A stretch of 64,000 nucleotides of DNA from Taxillus chinensis (taxonomy: Eukaryota > Streptophyta > Magnoliopsida > Santalales > Loranthaceae), in assembly GCA_023512835.1 (NCBI GenBank), contig CM042090.1, positions 5,115,826-5,179,825 on the forward strand, written 5' to 3'. Made by a program: the position numbers and the translations under genes. The notes beneath the pieces were generated by a model, which was not told the DNA's origin, searched no databases, and worked only from the letters and a program-made list of their open reading frames with translations. Of the stretch, positions 30,318 through 42,445 are shown piece after piece (the stretch's first letter is position 1; the number at the start of each line of letters is the position of its first letter).

Positions 30318-33300
30318 CGTTGTTGCTTGTCTTATTGCTATATATATAGAGAGAGAGCTATTTAGCATTGTTTCTCCAAAAAAAAAAAATCCCATCTATT
30401 CCCTCGATCAAAACCCATGACACAAAGCTTTTTTCCTCATTAGATTCATAATTTTCAACATTATGATCTTTAAGATCAGATATGAGGTGTTGACATTAGC
30501 AAAGCATTGTTCATGAGTGGTGGTAGAGATAGAAAGTTCAATCGGGTCTCAAAACCATTGATTAACATTAAAAATTGATGAACATAAGAAAATAATTAAA
30601 ATAATAAATTTAATTATTTCTTATATATACTTTTATTAACAAATTTTAATTATATGTTATGTATAAATTTTATTTCCCTGTAATGGTTATGCATAACAAA
30701 TAAATAAAATGTTTGAAAATTTAATGTAACCAAACATTAATTTTTCAAAGTTATTAACAAAACCTCTCACACCAACAAACAATTGCCCTTACTTTTGAAA
30801 ATTTAATGTAAAAAAATAAATGAAAATTAAAAGACATAAATTTGGATAAAATTTCAATTAATGATATATATATATATATATATATAATTATATTAAATTT
30901 ATTAAATGTATTTGTTTAATGGTAAGGGCACTTGTGCGGGTTTAAGTCTTATGCTTGCAAATTTCTTTTTTAGCATATTCATGCAAGTGCTTTTTTCTTT
31001 TAGAATTTTCTCATGAAGAATTTGGAGATAGATGTGTAAAATAGACCTAATTTGAGAAAACTCGTTACCTACAAAATATTAAAGTTACTATAATAGGTAA
31101 ATATCTACTCGTCATTCATTATATAAGCAATTGATCAATAAAATTCAAATTAGATTTAACTCATGAAATATTACATTATATTTAAAACATTTTGCTCACT
31201 TTCTCTCCCTCCCTTCCAATTCAATTGTGTTGAATGGTTTTAAACTATAAAAATTATAATAAAAGATATGCATTAGCTCATGAGCTCGCGTGAGTCGGAC
31301 TAGGTCAATTTATTTTTAATCTGTTTAAAATACATACCTAAATGAATTAATCCATTTAAATCCATATTACAATAAATCATCTTCGGAGATTTTACTAGCT
31401 TCTTTTTCTCCCCTCTGTTCTTCATCAGATGATCTTACCGAGTGGTATTTCATCCCAGACTGCTCCATATAATAGATGTTACAGTGACATCGTAGAAGAA
31501 AGCTTTAATATTGCTTTTGATGAGATAACCAAGAGGAATGAGAGCTTCACCTGAACTAGATCAGCATGACGTAACGATTCTATGAGTCAAGAAGTATATA
31601 TCTAAAGGTTCAATAATTCCAAAATGTTCTCCATCTAAATGTATTCCTCTCGAAATTTATCAATTGTAGCCACTGCTTTCTTCTCTACCTCGGCTTTCTT
31701 CGGTAGCAACATATTTTTTCCCCAGATAATTTATATTTTTCATGTCAGCACAAAAAATAATAATAAAATACCAAGTAAAAAGTTCAACGACCGATGCAAA
31801 ATCACTTGAATGACCGTCCCCAGAAAATTAGAATTATGGGAGAAAGAGACACCGACCGCAGACAGGGAAAGTAATTTATATATCCGTTACAAGACCCTAT
31901 TTATTTTAACTTGAAGGTTACAGGTCATCACATAAAAACCATATATTATTTGTCACCATACTATCCAACTCAGCACTTACAGCTCATTGGTTGTCACCAT
32001 ATTTATACATGGTTATCACGACATGAAAGTGACCTATGTTTGAAAAAAAATTTAAATTAAAATTAACGATTAAAAATTATCAATTCTTAGTGCATAAAAT
32101 TTAATTTAATTTATTGATTTGAATTGATTTTTAAATTTTTACTATAAATCTAAAAAGAAAATACTTTTATTTCATACATTATCACCAATCAGCTTTTAAG
32201 ATATCATAAAAAAATAGTTTAAAAATATTAAATATTTATTTAAGAAAATGAGATATTAAATTTAAATTTAAAATGTCAATACTCAAAAATCTAATAAATA
32301 AAATACAAAATACGTTATCAAGTTCTTTATTATATTTTATCGCTACTTCCAAGTAATGTTCAGACCTTACTAAATAATATATTAAGAAAAGCGAAAGATA
32401 TATAAACCTATCAAATTATATTAAATGTAATAATAATGTATTCTATCGGTTCAATAACCGAATGATCAAAACCGAATAACCTATGAAATATCATCGTTGT
32501 TTCAAAATAAAAATCCAAAAAAAATATACTTTTTGGTTGGTTCAGTCATTTCGGTTTCATTCGGTTTATTTTGGTTGATTCTTCAACTGAATCTTCGTTT
32601 CGTGTTGTAGCCGCTCGGTCCACGTGTCCATTACGTGGATCAAGTCCATTATCCTTATCGGCCGGGATGGCCTTTGAGGAAGTGAGAATTCCTAGGTTAG
32701 GTCAAGTTCATCAAACACATAAAATAAAACTATCGTATTTATCTTATGTTTGACCACCCACGCGCGCACGCACGCATGCCGACATATTTCCTAGAGAACC
32801 AACTTGTTTTTGAAAACCTGTCCAATTCCAAATTTTGGTAAAATAAAATTTATGTGAGGCAAGATAAAATAAAGGACACAACAAAAAGAAGGCAAGCAAG
32901 TAGCAACTCAAAAAAGGCCCAACTACAAGACAAAAGGAGACAACTCGAGGGATACAGCACACGTTATTTTGGCAGGCAGTGCCTGTTTTGGTATGCAGGT
33001 CTGCCCCGTACATGGTCAGCGGAATTGGTTCCGTAAATTACGTACGCACATCCCTCTCCTTCCAATTCCAAATACCCCAACACAACCAACTCCCTGCTGC
33101 CAGAACCTTCCTTGGGTATACCCCGCCGGAATACGTGCTCCTGCCATTCAAAGAGCACTTGGACCCGTATCATTCGGTGCCACCCATGAAATTGGCTCCC
33201 TCGTGTTAAACTAGGTGGTTGTTGTGGCTCTTTGCTAACTCATCACCACGATCTTCTCATCAATGGCGTCGAGCAACAGATGCAATATCTCATCCCCTTC

Positions 33301-33406
33301 TTCTCCAAACCGATAGATATATATATATGTATGTAAATATAAATATATATATTATGATGCAGCTTTTAACGCCACCGTACAACTGATCCACTTTCATTCA
33401 TAGAGG
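30318..33406. other. AT-rich intergenic region upstream of the transporter gene
   Basis: About 3.1 kb with no credible coding sequence. It contains a (TA)n run (about 30863-30887), a long AT-rich stretch (30550-32560), a weak inverted arrangement of AACCGAAT/ATTCGGTT words (32456-32575), an alternating CGCGCGCACGCACGC tract at 32761, and a GC-richer, presumably promoter-proximal segment from about 32960. (TA)n-like runs at 33314-33356 lie just before the gene. I cannot fix a TATA box or transcription start. Confidence 0.6.
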
Positions 33407-33485
33407 ATGAGAGGCGCCGTCCTTGTCGCCGTCGCTGCCACAATCGGCAATTTGTTGCAGGGATGGGATAATGCCACCATCGCTG
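33407..33485 (+). CDS. TST: TST exon 1
   Basis: ATG at 33407 starts MRGAVLVAVAATIGNLLQGW, the conserved family N-terminus. It ends GCTG|GTACAT, leaving one base of a Gly codon. Confidence 0.9.
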
Positions 33486-36459
33486 GTACATGTCTCAACC
33501 AATTCAATGATACGTTACATTCTTTACGTTTTTTTTTCGTTTTTGTTTTTATCGATCGCATGCTAAATTTTTTTGTTGGGTAAATAATTGGAAGGCTCTG
33601 TCTCGTACATCAAGAAGGAATTCGATCTGCAATCCCAACCCACGGTAGAGGGCCTCATCTTGGCGACGTCACTCATCGGAGCCACGATAATCACGACATT
33701 CTGCGGCCCTGCCTCCGATTTTCTCGGACGGCGGTCGATGCTAATCATTTCGTCCATTCTCTACTTCACCAGCGGCCTGGTGACGTTGTGGGCTCCCAAC
33801 GTCTATGTCCTGCTTCTCGCCAGACTGCTGGACGGCTTCGGGATCGGACTCGCCCTCACTCTCGTCCCGGTCTACATCTCCGAGACAGCACCGTCCGAGA
33901 TTAGGGGGCGACTGAACACCCTCCCTTTGTTCTCAGGCACCAGCGGGATGTTCTTGTCGTACTGCATGGTCTTCGGCATGTCGCTGACGGCGTCTCCGAG
34001 ATGGAGGCTGATGCTAGGCGTTCTCTCCATTCCTTCGCTCCTCTATCTTGCATTGACAGTGTTCTACTTGCCTGAGTCTCCCAGGTGGCTCGTCAGCAAA
34101 GGCCGTATGGCCGAGGCCAAATGCGTTCTGCAGCGCCTTCGCGGCAGAGAAGACGTCACAGGTATGATCCATTATTTTCTTTTGAATCATTTATTTAAAT
34201 TTCAATTTATTAAAATGGTTGTCAGTCGTCACAACTGATCTCAGTCACATCAAAGAGCCCATGTATGGGCGTGGTTGCAATTAGCTAGGTATTCATCAGA
34301 TTGTCAATTGGATGTATCACAATCTCATCTATGACCTGTATGAAAAAAAATTAAAATATAATCGGTGACATACATCTTATATGAATATCTTAGCGGGGTT
34401 TGAATTCGAAATTGAGACCCGTGGGGTAGAATATTTTATATGAATATATATAGTTCAAAACTTTATATTTCTCCTAGCGCTAGGCGTAATGTAGACATCA
34501 TACAATGAACCATATCATTAATAGTGGACTGGCGGCTCTTATATGGTTGAAATGTAAATGCTGAGGCTGATATCAATGCATGAATAAATTTTGGCGTTGA
34601 TATATGAAAACCCAGGGGAGATGGCATTGTTAGTTGAAGGGCTAGGAGTTGGTGGTGACACGCGTGTGGCAGAGTACGTGATAGGGGACCTGGAGCACAA
34701 TACAGGGATTGGAGACAAGAGTCAGATCAGATTATATGGGCCGCAAGAGGGTGTGTCGATGCTTGCCAAGCTGATACCTGGGCAGAGTGCTCTGGGTATT
34801 ATGTCTAGCCATGGTAGCATGCTCACTCAGAGCGTCACCCTCATGGATCCACTGGTCACTATGTTCGACAGCGTGCATGAAAAAACTCCAGCAGAGAGGG
34901 GAGGAGGTTTGTCTTTCCCCAAATTTGGGAGCGTGTTCAGTACCGCAGACCACAGGAATGAGCAGTGGGACGAGGACATGCTGAATCATGACGACGACTA
35001 TGCATCGGATGGCGGCGGTGGCGAGGAAGACAATTTGCGAAGCCCATTGCTTTCTCGCCAAGCAAGTAGCGTGGAGAAGGATGGTGAAGCAGCCACGGCG
35101 AGTATGTTGGGAATGGACATTGGTGGTGGTTGGCAGCTAGCATATAGGAGGTCCGAGAGTGGAGGCGAGAATTTAGAAGAAGGTTGTTTTAAAAGGGTCT
35201 ATCTGCACCAGAAGGTTGCTGGTCTCCCTGCTTCCCAGGGTGGATCTATTTTGTCAGCTTCGGGTGTCGGAGGCGACATTGCGGCGGCTCTAGAGAGTAT
35301 TTCTGCTATATCTCCCATTGGTCTCGAGTCACATCCAGAACACCCGGTTGGACCAGAAGAGATTCGTGCCTCCAAAAATGTTGTCAATCGCCCAAGCTGG
35401 CAGGATCTATTTGAACCGGGAGTCAAGCGTGCCTTGGTTGTTGGCATTGGCATTCAGATACTTCAACAGGTAATTCTCATTGATAGTTAGTGTTGCGTTT
35501 GTACGTGCGTGTGTGTATATATATATACATATACACACACAAAACTAGGCTATGGTATTATAATGTCCGGAAGGAGGTTAGTTTCTATCTCTATTTGTGT
35601 GTATGCGTGATGTGAATGTGGATGATATGTATAGAAAAGAAAAAGCACGTGGGAAGTCCTTCAAGATTGCAAACATATCTTGTGGTTATTGTTTATTGAT
35701 TTTGTACAACTGATCATAAAGGAAATGTTCATTGCAGTTTGCTGGGATCAATGGAGTACTTTACTACACTCCACAGATTTTAGAGGACGCAGGTGTGGGA
35801 ATTCTGCTGTCAAACCTCGGTATTAGCTCGGTTTCATCATCTCTTCTCATAAGTGCCGTCACCAGCCTCCTAATGCTCCCTTGTGTAGCCATTGCAATGG
35901 GGCTAATGGATGTGCTCGGTAGAAGGTGCATCCTAGCTTGACTTTTTGTTTTTTTGTTTTTATAATTTTTTTACTATTATTAAGTATTCAAACACTCAGA
36001 CTAACTTCTATCTTTTCACAATGCAGGTGGCTATTGTTGTTTACTATACCCGCCTTGATAGTCTCACTGCTGGTGCTAGTGTTGGGTAGCGTAGTGAGCA
36101 TGGGTTCCACGATCCACGCAATGGTATCGACCCTGAGTTTGGTGATGTACTTCTGCTTCTTTATGATGGGGTTCAGCCCAGTCCCAAACGTACTCACCGC
36201 GGAGATATTCCCCACTCGGGTGCGTGGCATTTGCATCGCCCTGTGCGCTTCCGTGTTTTGGATAGCGGACATCATTGTCACCTACACTCTACCCTTGATG
36301 CTACGCTCCGTGGGCCTCGTCGGAGTCTTTGGAATTTATGCTGTGGTTTGTATGATCTCTTGGGTTTTTGTGTTCTTGAAGGTACCTGAAACCAAAGGCA
36401 TGCCCCTTGAAGTAATATCCGAGTTCTTTGCTTTGGGTGCCCAGCAGCAGCAGCAGTAG
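33407..36459 (+). CDS. TST: Tonoplast monosaccharide transporter (TST/TMT family), five exons
   Basis: Complete gene model: exons 33407-33485, 33595-34161, 34616-35469, 35738-35925 and 36027-36459, all introns GT...AG, reading phase kept, 706 codons plus TAG. The protein starts MRGAVLVAVAATIGNLLQGWDNATIAG, has the sugar-porter motifs DFLGRRS, PESPRWLV, DVLGRR and PETKG, and six membrane spans on each side. It also has a long, acidic, Ser-rich central loop (about residues 230-450). That large loop separates the TST family from other MFS sugar transporters. The family mean is near 730 residues. TST proteins move glucose, fructose or sucrose into the vacuole in exchange for protons. No defect is visible; it is the only host gene in the window. 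Confidence 0.93.
33595..34161 (+). CDS. TST: TST exon 2
   Basis: Follows acceptor TTGGAAG. Encodes membrane spans 2-6 with DFLGRRS, ARLLDGFGIGLA, VPVYISETAP and LPESPRWLVSKGR. Donor CACAG|GTATGA. It encodes about 189 residues. Confidence 0.92.
34616..35469 (+). CDS. TST: TST exon 3 (central loop)
   Basis: Follows acceptor AAACCCAG. Encodes EMALLVEGLGVGG and the large hydrophilic loop with an acidic patch (HDDDYASDGGGGEEDNLRSP), then PGVKRALVVGIGIQILQQ of span 7. Donor CAACAG|GTAATT. The loop is about 250 residues, as expected for the family. Confidence 0.92.
35738..35925 (+). CDS. TST: TST exon 4
   Basis: Follows acceptor CATTGCAG. Encodes FAGINGVLYYTPQILEDAG and the span ending in LMDVLGRR. 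Donor AGAAG|GTGCAT. Confidence 0.92.
36027..36459 (+). CDS. TST: TST exon 5
   Basis: Follows acceptor CAATGCAG. Encodes the last spans with PVPNVLTAEIFPTRVRG and the C-terminal VPETKGMPLEVISEFFALGA, ending in five Gln codons and TAG 36457. Confidence 0.92.
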
Positions 36460-37546
36460 GTCCAAGACGAACTGATGGCCACCGATAAACCACATAAATG
36501 ATGCAATAGGGCTGTCGCTTTTTCCTAGCTTTGTAATTTTCCCCAATCTGTGTGCCCTCCTAAATCTACTTTATCTATAGTCCATGGACATAGCTCACAC
36601 CTTCCAAGTAGCGATTAATAGTAACTATAGCAAACAAGTTTCAAGGCATTAGCAGTTTGTTTTGTTTTGCTTTTTGTAAAGAAAAATATTTTTAAAAAAG
36701 AAATAAGACATATTTGATAAAAAAAGTAATAAAGTAAGAAGACAGATAAAGGGTATTAAACTAAAATTTTTGGCCTTAGTAAATGGCATTACGGCTGTTG
36801 AATTAATTTACTTTGATATGTTGCATTGAACGTTGTTTTAGACTAGTTTCTTCATTGCCATTAAACCCAATAACAAGATAGATATTAAGTCTCAAGAATG
36901 GGTCAGTCCTGACCTGTAGCCTAACAAGAGGGGAACTGCAACCCTAATTACACCCAAAAGCTAGCTTGTTGTGAAGGTTTGGCACTAGCTAGCCTTATAT
37001 TCTAGCCTAGGAGGCACTCTACAACCAATTTAGGATGCATCATCACCATTCCCTTAATGCAACTACCTTTGTTGGCATTTCATTGAACCCTGAGTGACAC
37101 TAGCAAAATAGGAGAATGGTTGCGTTGATATCAACTAATATGAATCTCACTAATAGTTGTGATGAAACCTAATAACAAGATGGATTGAATCCTAATATTG
37201 TGCAAAAAACAATGCTTAGGTGTTGTCATTACCGGTTTCATTTGGGTCCCCTTGGGATGGCCCAGTCCAAAGCCTAATAGTGAGAAACCGATAGTTACCA
37301 CCGATTGCTTTTTTGGATATGATTGGTCACTTAATTGGTCTACATACTAAAGATGGATTAGGGGGTCAATTATGCATGAGAAAGGATTAGTACCCTCACA
37401 ACAACCTAAATTGGCACCTGTCTTAGAAGTTGAAGGTTTCGCTTGTTTTAATTTGATTGGTTAAATTCTAAAATTTTATTTTAGGTTTTGAGTGTTTATT
37501 TGGAATGTAGGTTATTATTGTTCCTATAGTCCTTTTAGGTTGTCAT
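36460..37546 (+). other. TST 3' flank and unassigned intergenic DNA
   Basis: The first 200 bases are presumably the 3' untranslated region. I see no clear AATAAA; AATAAG and AATAAAG-like words occur near 36700-36735. The remainder has no ORF of note and no repeat boundary that I can support. Confidence 0.5.
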
Positions 37547-37687
37547 TGTTGTCAACAACGGTTTGTGTTTTGACACTGGCAATAATATGTCGTATTTGGT
37601 TGGATAACTCGTAAAGTGATATCTAGGGAGTGAGTTCGTAGAGAGTCTAACTATATACTACGTTAAACTATTTAGGGTTGAAGAGTC

Positions 37688-38165
37688 GAAAATACACATA
37701 CTCAAAAATTTATAGGGTCGAAGATCCTCGAAGCTGAAGCTTTGCAGACTCAAAGGTCCACGGGTCATAGACTCGAAGATCCAGAGGGTCAAAGATTCGA
37801 AGACCTAAAGTATAGTCGGGTGAAGAGCAAAGATCTTGTAGATTTGAAGACTCACAGACTCGAAAACCCATTGGGTGAAGAGTAAGGGTGTCACAGAGTC
37901 AAAGCTCGAAGGATCGAAGATTCGGAGACCCGTTGATGTGAATAGAGACCTGTTGATGTAAATAGATGATTAGCTAAGTCGGGTGGTTATTGGCCCTAAC
38001 CTAGAGACCGAAGACTCAAAGACTCAAAGAGTCGAAGTCGTTAGTCACTAGCTCTAACTTGGATTTGAAGACTCGAAGACTTAACTCGAAGATCATAGTA
38101 TCATTGGCTATAAACTAGAGTTAATCCGACATGAAGATCTGAAGGTTCAAAGGTTCAAACTCGAA
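37688..38165 (+). repeat. Degenerate CTCGAAGA-rich region
   Basis: About 480 bp containing many short words of the form TCGAAGA, CTCGAAG and GACTCGAAG at irregular spacing, within the presumed Cop-2 5' LTR. Similar GTCGAAG words occur in the Gyp-2 LTRs (40855-40950). Too irregular for a fixed unit length. Confidence 0.6.
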
Positions 38166-38769
38166 GATCCTAGCTTGTGTACTATACGAAACATCAAGCA
38201 AAGCTATGAGGCAGTCATCTTCGAGGCTGTGGCTAATTGAAGGATCAAAATAGAGTTAAAGTCTTCATTTAAGTAAGTTACTCGGACAACATTTCTAAAC
38301 TTGGTAAGTATCAAAATAAACACGTGGACGTTATCCAAGGAGAACTTAATGTGTTTCAACACGAAGATCTAAAAGCTGGAATGTCTAACCCTAGCAAATG
38401 GTTTTCATGCAATGACCATCCTATAAAAGAAAAGCATATGTCATACTTCCAAAGGTCATCATAACATTATCAAAATACACACAAAGTATCAAAAGATATA
38501 TAAGAGACATTGAACAGTTTGTACTAAATACAAAGAAAAGAAGGTTGGAAGAGTGATTGACAGTGAGTTTGTAGATCTTTCATCCTCATACATTTAACAA
38601 ACAGATAGTGAGTTTGGTATAGGAATGGTTGAAGGTCAAGAGGTGCAAACGGTTGAGTACGAGGAGCATATTATGATAGACAGGTTCATCACAATAAGTA
38701 AGTTATGAAGTAATCTTGTTTTTTGTATTTGCATTTAAAAGAGAAGAGAGTTAATTTTGATATAACAAG

Positions 38770-39093
38770 GGTAAGACTCTCATTGTATTAAAAGATGATA
38801 GAGGATTGGATTTAGTGTAGGTACACCCTCACCATCGTGAAGTAGATTACATTGATCGTAACCACGTAGATCGTGTGTCTTCATTTTTTCTTTCCTATAC
38901 ATACTTGCTACTAACTTAATTGTGCATGAGATAGTACAACACCACTTAAATGATAATCACATCTGTAAAAATCTTTCTCATGAGTAAACTACTCCTTAAA
39001 ACTAAAGGAAATAGTTTTAAGTATACGATTCACCCCCTCTATGTATGCACTCATATATAACTGTAGGATCTTGTTTGAATCTTGGGAATATCA
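38770..39093 (+). repeat. Cop-2 5' LTR terminal portion
   Basis: Direct repeat of 40197-40506. Shared blocks include GATAATCACATCTGTAAAAA, TCTTTCTCAT and TCTTGGGAATATC. Divergence is high (many substitutions), so the insertion is old. Confidence 0.72.
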
Positions 39094-39269
39094 ATTAGTA
39101 TCAAAGCTAAGTTCTCACTGGAGGCATATCTATTACTCTGTTGAGAAGTGATCTTACAAACTAATATATTTGTGTTGCTAAGATCTGTGACTTAACGACT
39201 TAGTGACCAAGCAAGAGCTCATTAATATAAATGAAGATTCCTATCAAGTGGACCAAGCACCAGCTCCAA

Positions 39270-40195
39270 TTACGCAAAGAGAGTGCCTAACTTTGATGAC
39301 ACCAACTATAATATATGGAGAGCTAGAATGGAGACTGTGTTTATGTCCATAGGTATGGATGTTGAGTGGGTGATTAGAGATGGATATATAGAATCCACCA
39401 ATGATAGAGAACCCACGAAAGTTGAGAGAAGAACCTACGAGCTAAATGGAAAAGCCTTGAGTGTTATCACATTAGCACTCACAAACTCCAAATATGTAGA
39501 GGTTATGGGACTGTACGGTAGTAAAGGATCTATGGGATAGATTTGAAAGTGCCTATCAAGGAAATAACGATAAAAGAAACCAGGCTACAGTTGTATACTC
39601 GAAGTATGAAGCTCTTAAAATGAAAAAGCATGAGTATACTAGACTTTTTATGTAATTAATCGAGATTATCAATGACATGATGAGTCATGGCAAGAACAAG
39701 AAAAAAATTTAATTGTAAAGAAGGTGTTAAGGGTTCTACCCAAAAGATTCATTTCAAGGGTAGAAGTTCTAGAAAATAGTAAGAGACTTGGAGACCATGA
39801 CATTACGGGAGTTGGTGTAGTCTAATTGCATTTGAAATAAAGTTGTATTCCTATGAGGAGTTATCTACATCGAAATCTACACCTACAGGTGAAGGGAACA
39901 AAAAGAAGTAGCCTTCAAGACTATAAAAAAAATTAAAAATAAAGAGAGAAGTTGAGTCCTTAGAAGACCGAAAGGACAGTGACAGTGAAGATGGTGAAGA
40001 TGAGGGTGGTACCCTACTTCACCGGAAAATTTAGAAGTGGTGGAGCGGAAAGCAAAGTTTGGAGGAAAAGGGAAAGGAGGACTTTCCGTTAAATGTTTTA
40101 AATGTGAAAAGTGGGAGAACTTTGTATCATAGTGCAAGGTGAAAGTCGATGACACGGATGATGATGTCTTAGATGTAGAGGACACTAAATAAAAT
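39270..40195 (+). pseudogene. Cop-2 gag fragment
   Basis: The open part 39283-39540 reads PNFDDTNYNIWRARMETVF...VEWVIRDGY, the start of a copia-type gag (UBN2-like). It continues out of frame through DLWDRFESAYQG and ALKMKKHEYTRLFM. A KCFKCEKWENF zinc-knuckle remnant lies at about 40095-40130. Multiple stops; no protease or pol follows. Confidence 0.7.
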
Positions 40196-40196
40196 A

Positions 40197-40506
40197 AGGT
40201 AAGACCCTAATATATTAAAAGGTGATAGAGGATTAGACTCGGTGTAGGTACACTTTCACCTTGTGGAGTAGATCACATTGATCAAACCACGTAGATCATG
40301 TGTCTTTGTTTTTTCTTTTACATACATACTTGCTACTAACTTCATTGTACGAGATATTAAGACACCACCTAATTGATAATCACATCTGTAAAAATCTTTC
40401 TCATAAATAAACTATTCCTTAAAACAAAAGGAAATAGTTTTAAGTTTACAAATTCATCCTCCTCTCTATATACACTACATATACCTATATGGTCTTGGGA
40501 ATATCG
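40197..40506 (+). repeat. Cop-2 3' LTR, 3' portion only
   Basis: Repeats 38770-39093. It begins at GGTAAGAC, a word also present at the matching point of the 5' LTR copy (38768), so gag is joined directly to the middle of the LTR, probably by a deletion at short homology. Confidence 0.68.
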
Positions 40507-40783
40507 GTTACATAATAAGTGATAATATATAACTTATTCCTAGGGTAGCCATTATCACAAGTTTGGATCCTTTGTGTCAAGGACAAACTAATAGCCTAGA
40601 TAGGTCAGAATTAAATGCCTAGAATATTCCCATTACATTTGATATGGGTTTGAGCAATTAGAAGGTAACAATTAGTTTGGAATCCTTTGACATTTTGGCT
40701 TTTTGACCCTTCGGGTTTTCTAGTTTCACCTTATCTCAAACATCATTGGCGTTAGACTTTAAGTTCGTTTTCGATCCTTTGGA

Positions 40784-42431
40784 TGTAATGACCCGTGTCT
40801 CGGGTAGAAAAGTCGGAACGAAGATAAACAATACCCTAGGCGAACGCTTGGGTGAAAGGTGGAAGACCCGAAGATTTGGGTCGTAGGGTCGAAGACCGAG
40901 GGTCGAAGTTCGAAGGTTTGAGGGTTGAAGGTTTGATCTTCGAGACAGATCTTCGAGACCGCGTTTCCGGTGAGTCTTCGAGGGAGTGTTTCTACGAGTC
41001 TTCATGGCTTGGTTGTTAGAAAGTGTAATGAGCTCAAGTGGGAGCGTGTAGAGGCTGCATGTGACAATGACCACGTTCGAATTGTGGGTATTTTGTCCTG
41101 TGTGGAAGCGGAGTGGTTAGTTCATGTTTTATTTATCAAAACTATGTCGTTTTGATGGTGGGATTTCATTTATCAAAACTACGTCATTTTGATAAGTGAG
41201 GTCCATATAAGGAGGAGCTTTCTTTGTTTTAGGTTTAGGGTTTTTTGTTGTTAGCCGCCGCAGCCGTCGCAAAGAGAGAGAGAGAGAGAGAGAGAAAGGG
41301 AAATTGAGAGAGAGAGCTCCAATTCGTGGCTGCCGTTGTCATTCCTGTGGTTGGACGGCGTTAGGCGTGGAGGCAAGAGCGTGGAGGATCTTTGAGGTAG
41401 GGGTTTTGTTTCCTTGAACCTATCCCAGGGTTTTGGCCTTGTGGTAGGCATTACGTGGGCTGTTTGGTTATATATCTATATGTAAATCCATATAGGTGTG
41501 ATCTCCTATATGGATGTTGGCCTTCAATGGCGTATTTTTCTTGGATATTTGTATATATGTCATGAGGCTGGGGATTATGCATGTTAAATGTTTGTTTTTA
41601 TGTCTGTGTGACTAAGTTTGAGAGCTCGTGAATGTGTACACACTAAGTGTTCGATGTTATACCCGTGAGACTATGCAAATCATGTGTTTAATGTTATGCC
41701 TGTGTGGCTTTGTGTCTGTGTGTTTGTTGGAACCCGGTGGATGGGAAGCCGGAACTTGTTTATGTTAGCTTTGTGTAGCTATGGAAATGTTAGCTCGTGT
41801 GGCCTGAGAGGCTGTGGCAATGTTTGGAACTGTAAATATGTTGGCTCGTGTGGCGCCCGAGAGGCTGTGGTAATGTTTGTAACTATGGATATGTTGCACG
41901 TGTGGCACCCGAGAGGCTGTGGATATGTGAGCCTCGTGTGGCTATGGCAATGTTTGTACCTGTTCCGTGACTTGTGGGATTGATACTTAACTATGGAATA
42001 TAACCTACTTTTATCTTGTCACTACATCGCACTGCGCACGTTCTCATGTAGATACTAGGAACATGGGATAGGTTGGGGAGACATGATCCCTATCGAGCTG
42101 TGGTTGCTCACCCCTCCTAATGTGATGTGTTTTCTTTCGGGAACCTACAGGTGTTAGGTGGGAACACCAAGGTGGAAGACGGTTCTATTTTGTGGCTTGT
42201 TTAATGTTATTTGTAGTATGTGATTTTTTGTGAGACCTTGTAACCCCGATGGGGAGATATTGTAAAGGATTTTGTTATAATAAAGATTTGTTTGGTTTGT
42301 GAATGTTACATGTATCTTAAATTTATTAAATGGTGTCCTGTGTGGGAATGTTGTACCTACCCCTTTATCCTCCTTGTGGGTAAAGGGGAGTCATAAACCG
42401 ATTTCCTTGGGTTAGAAATCCGGGCGTGACA
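40784..42431 (+). repeat. Gyp-2 5' LTR (1648 bp)
   Basis: Begins TGTAATGACCCGTGTC and ends TTAGAAATCCGGGCGTGACA. It contains GTCGAAG-rich sequence (40855-40950), two palindromes at 41135-41156 and 41172-41193, CATATAAGG (41204-41212), a telobox-like AGGTTTAGGG, a (GA)n run (about 41275), TGG-rich tandem sequence (41765-41955) and the GAGCTGTGGTTGCTCACCCC block (42095). Confidence 0.9.
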
Positions 42432-42434
42432 ATA

Positions 42435-42445
42435 TAGTATCGAGC
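42435..42445 (+). other. Gyp-2 primer-binding site, degenerate
   Basis: TAGTATCGAGC a few bases after the LTR, followed by ATGGTCTAG. It matches TGGTATCAGAGCATGG of Gyp-6 with two changes and one missing base. Confidence 0.7.

Larger units (their letters stand above)
37547..40506 (+). mobile_element. Cop-2: degenerate copia remnant (LTR, gag piece, partial LTR)
   Basis: A decayed primer site (TAGTATCAAAGC, 39096-39107) lies directly after the end of a sequence whose last 320 bp are repeated at 40197-40506. Between them is a gag-like fragment. The pattern is a 5' LTR (possible start TGTTGTCAAC at 37547, end about 39093), primer site, gag and the terminal part of a 3' LTR. All pol genes and the first part of the 3' LTR are missing. 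The start coordinate is uncertain. Confidence 0.6.

Noticed and set aside
32456..32575. Possible small inverted-repeat transposon of AACCGAAT words upstream of the transporter gene
   Set aside because: The arms are too short and uneven, and no target duplication is visible.
32960..33214. Short open frames just upstream of the TST start
   Set aside because: They lack any recognisable domain and overlap in three frames; likely promoter or 5' untranslated sequence.
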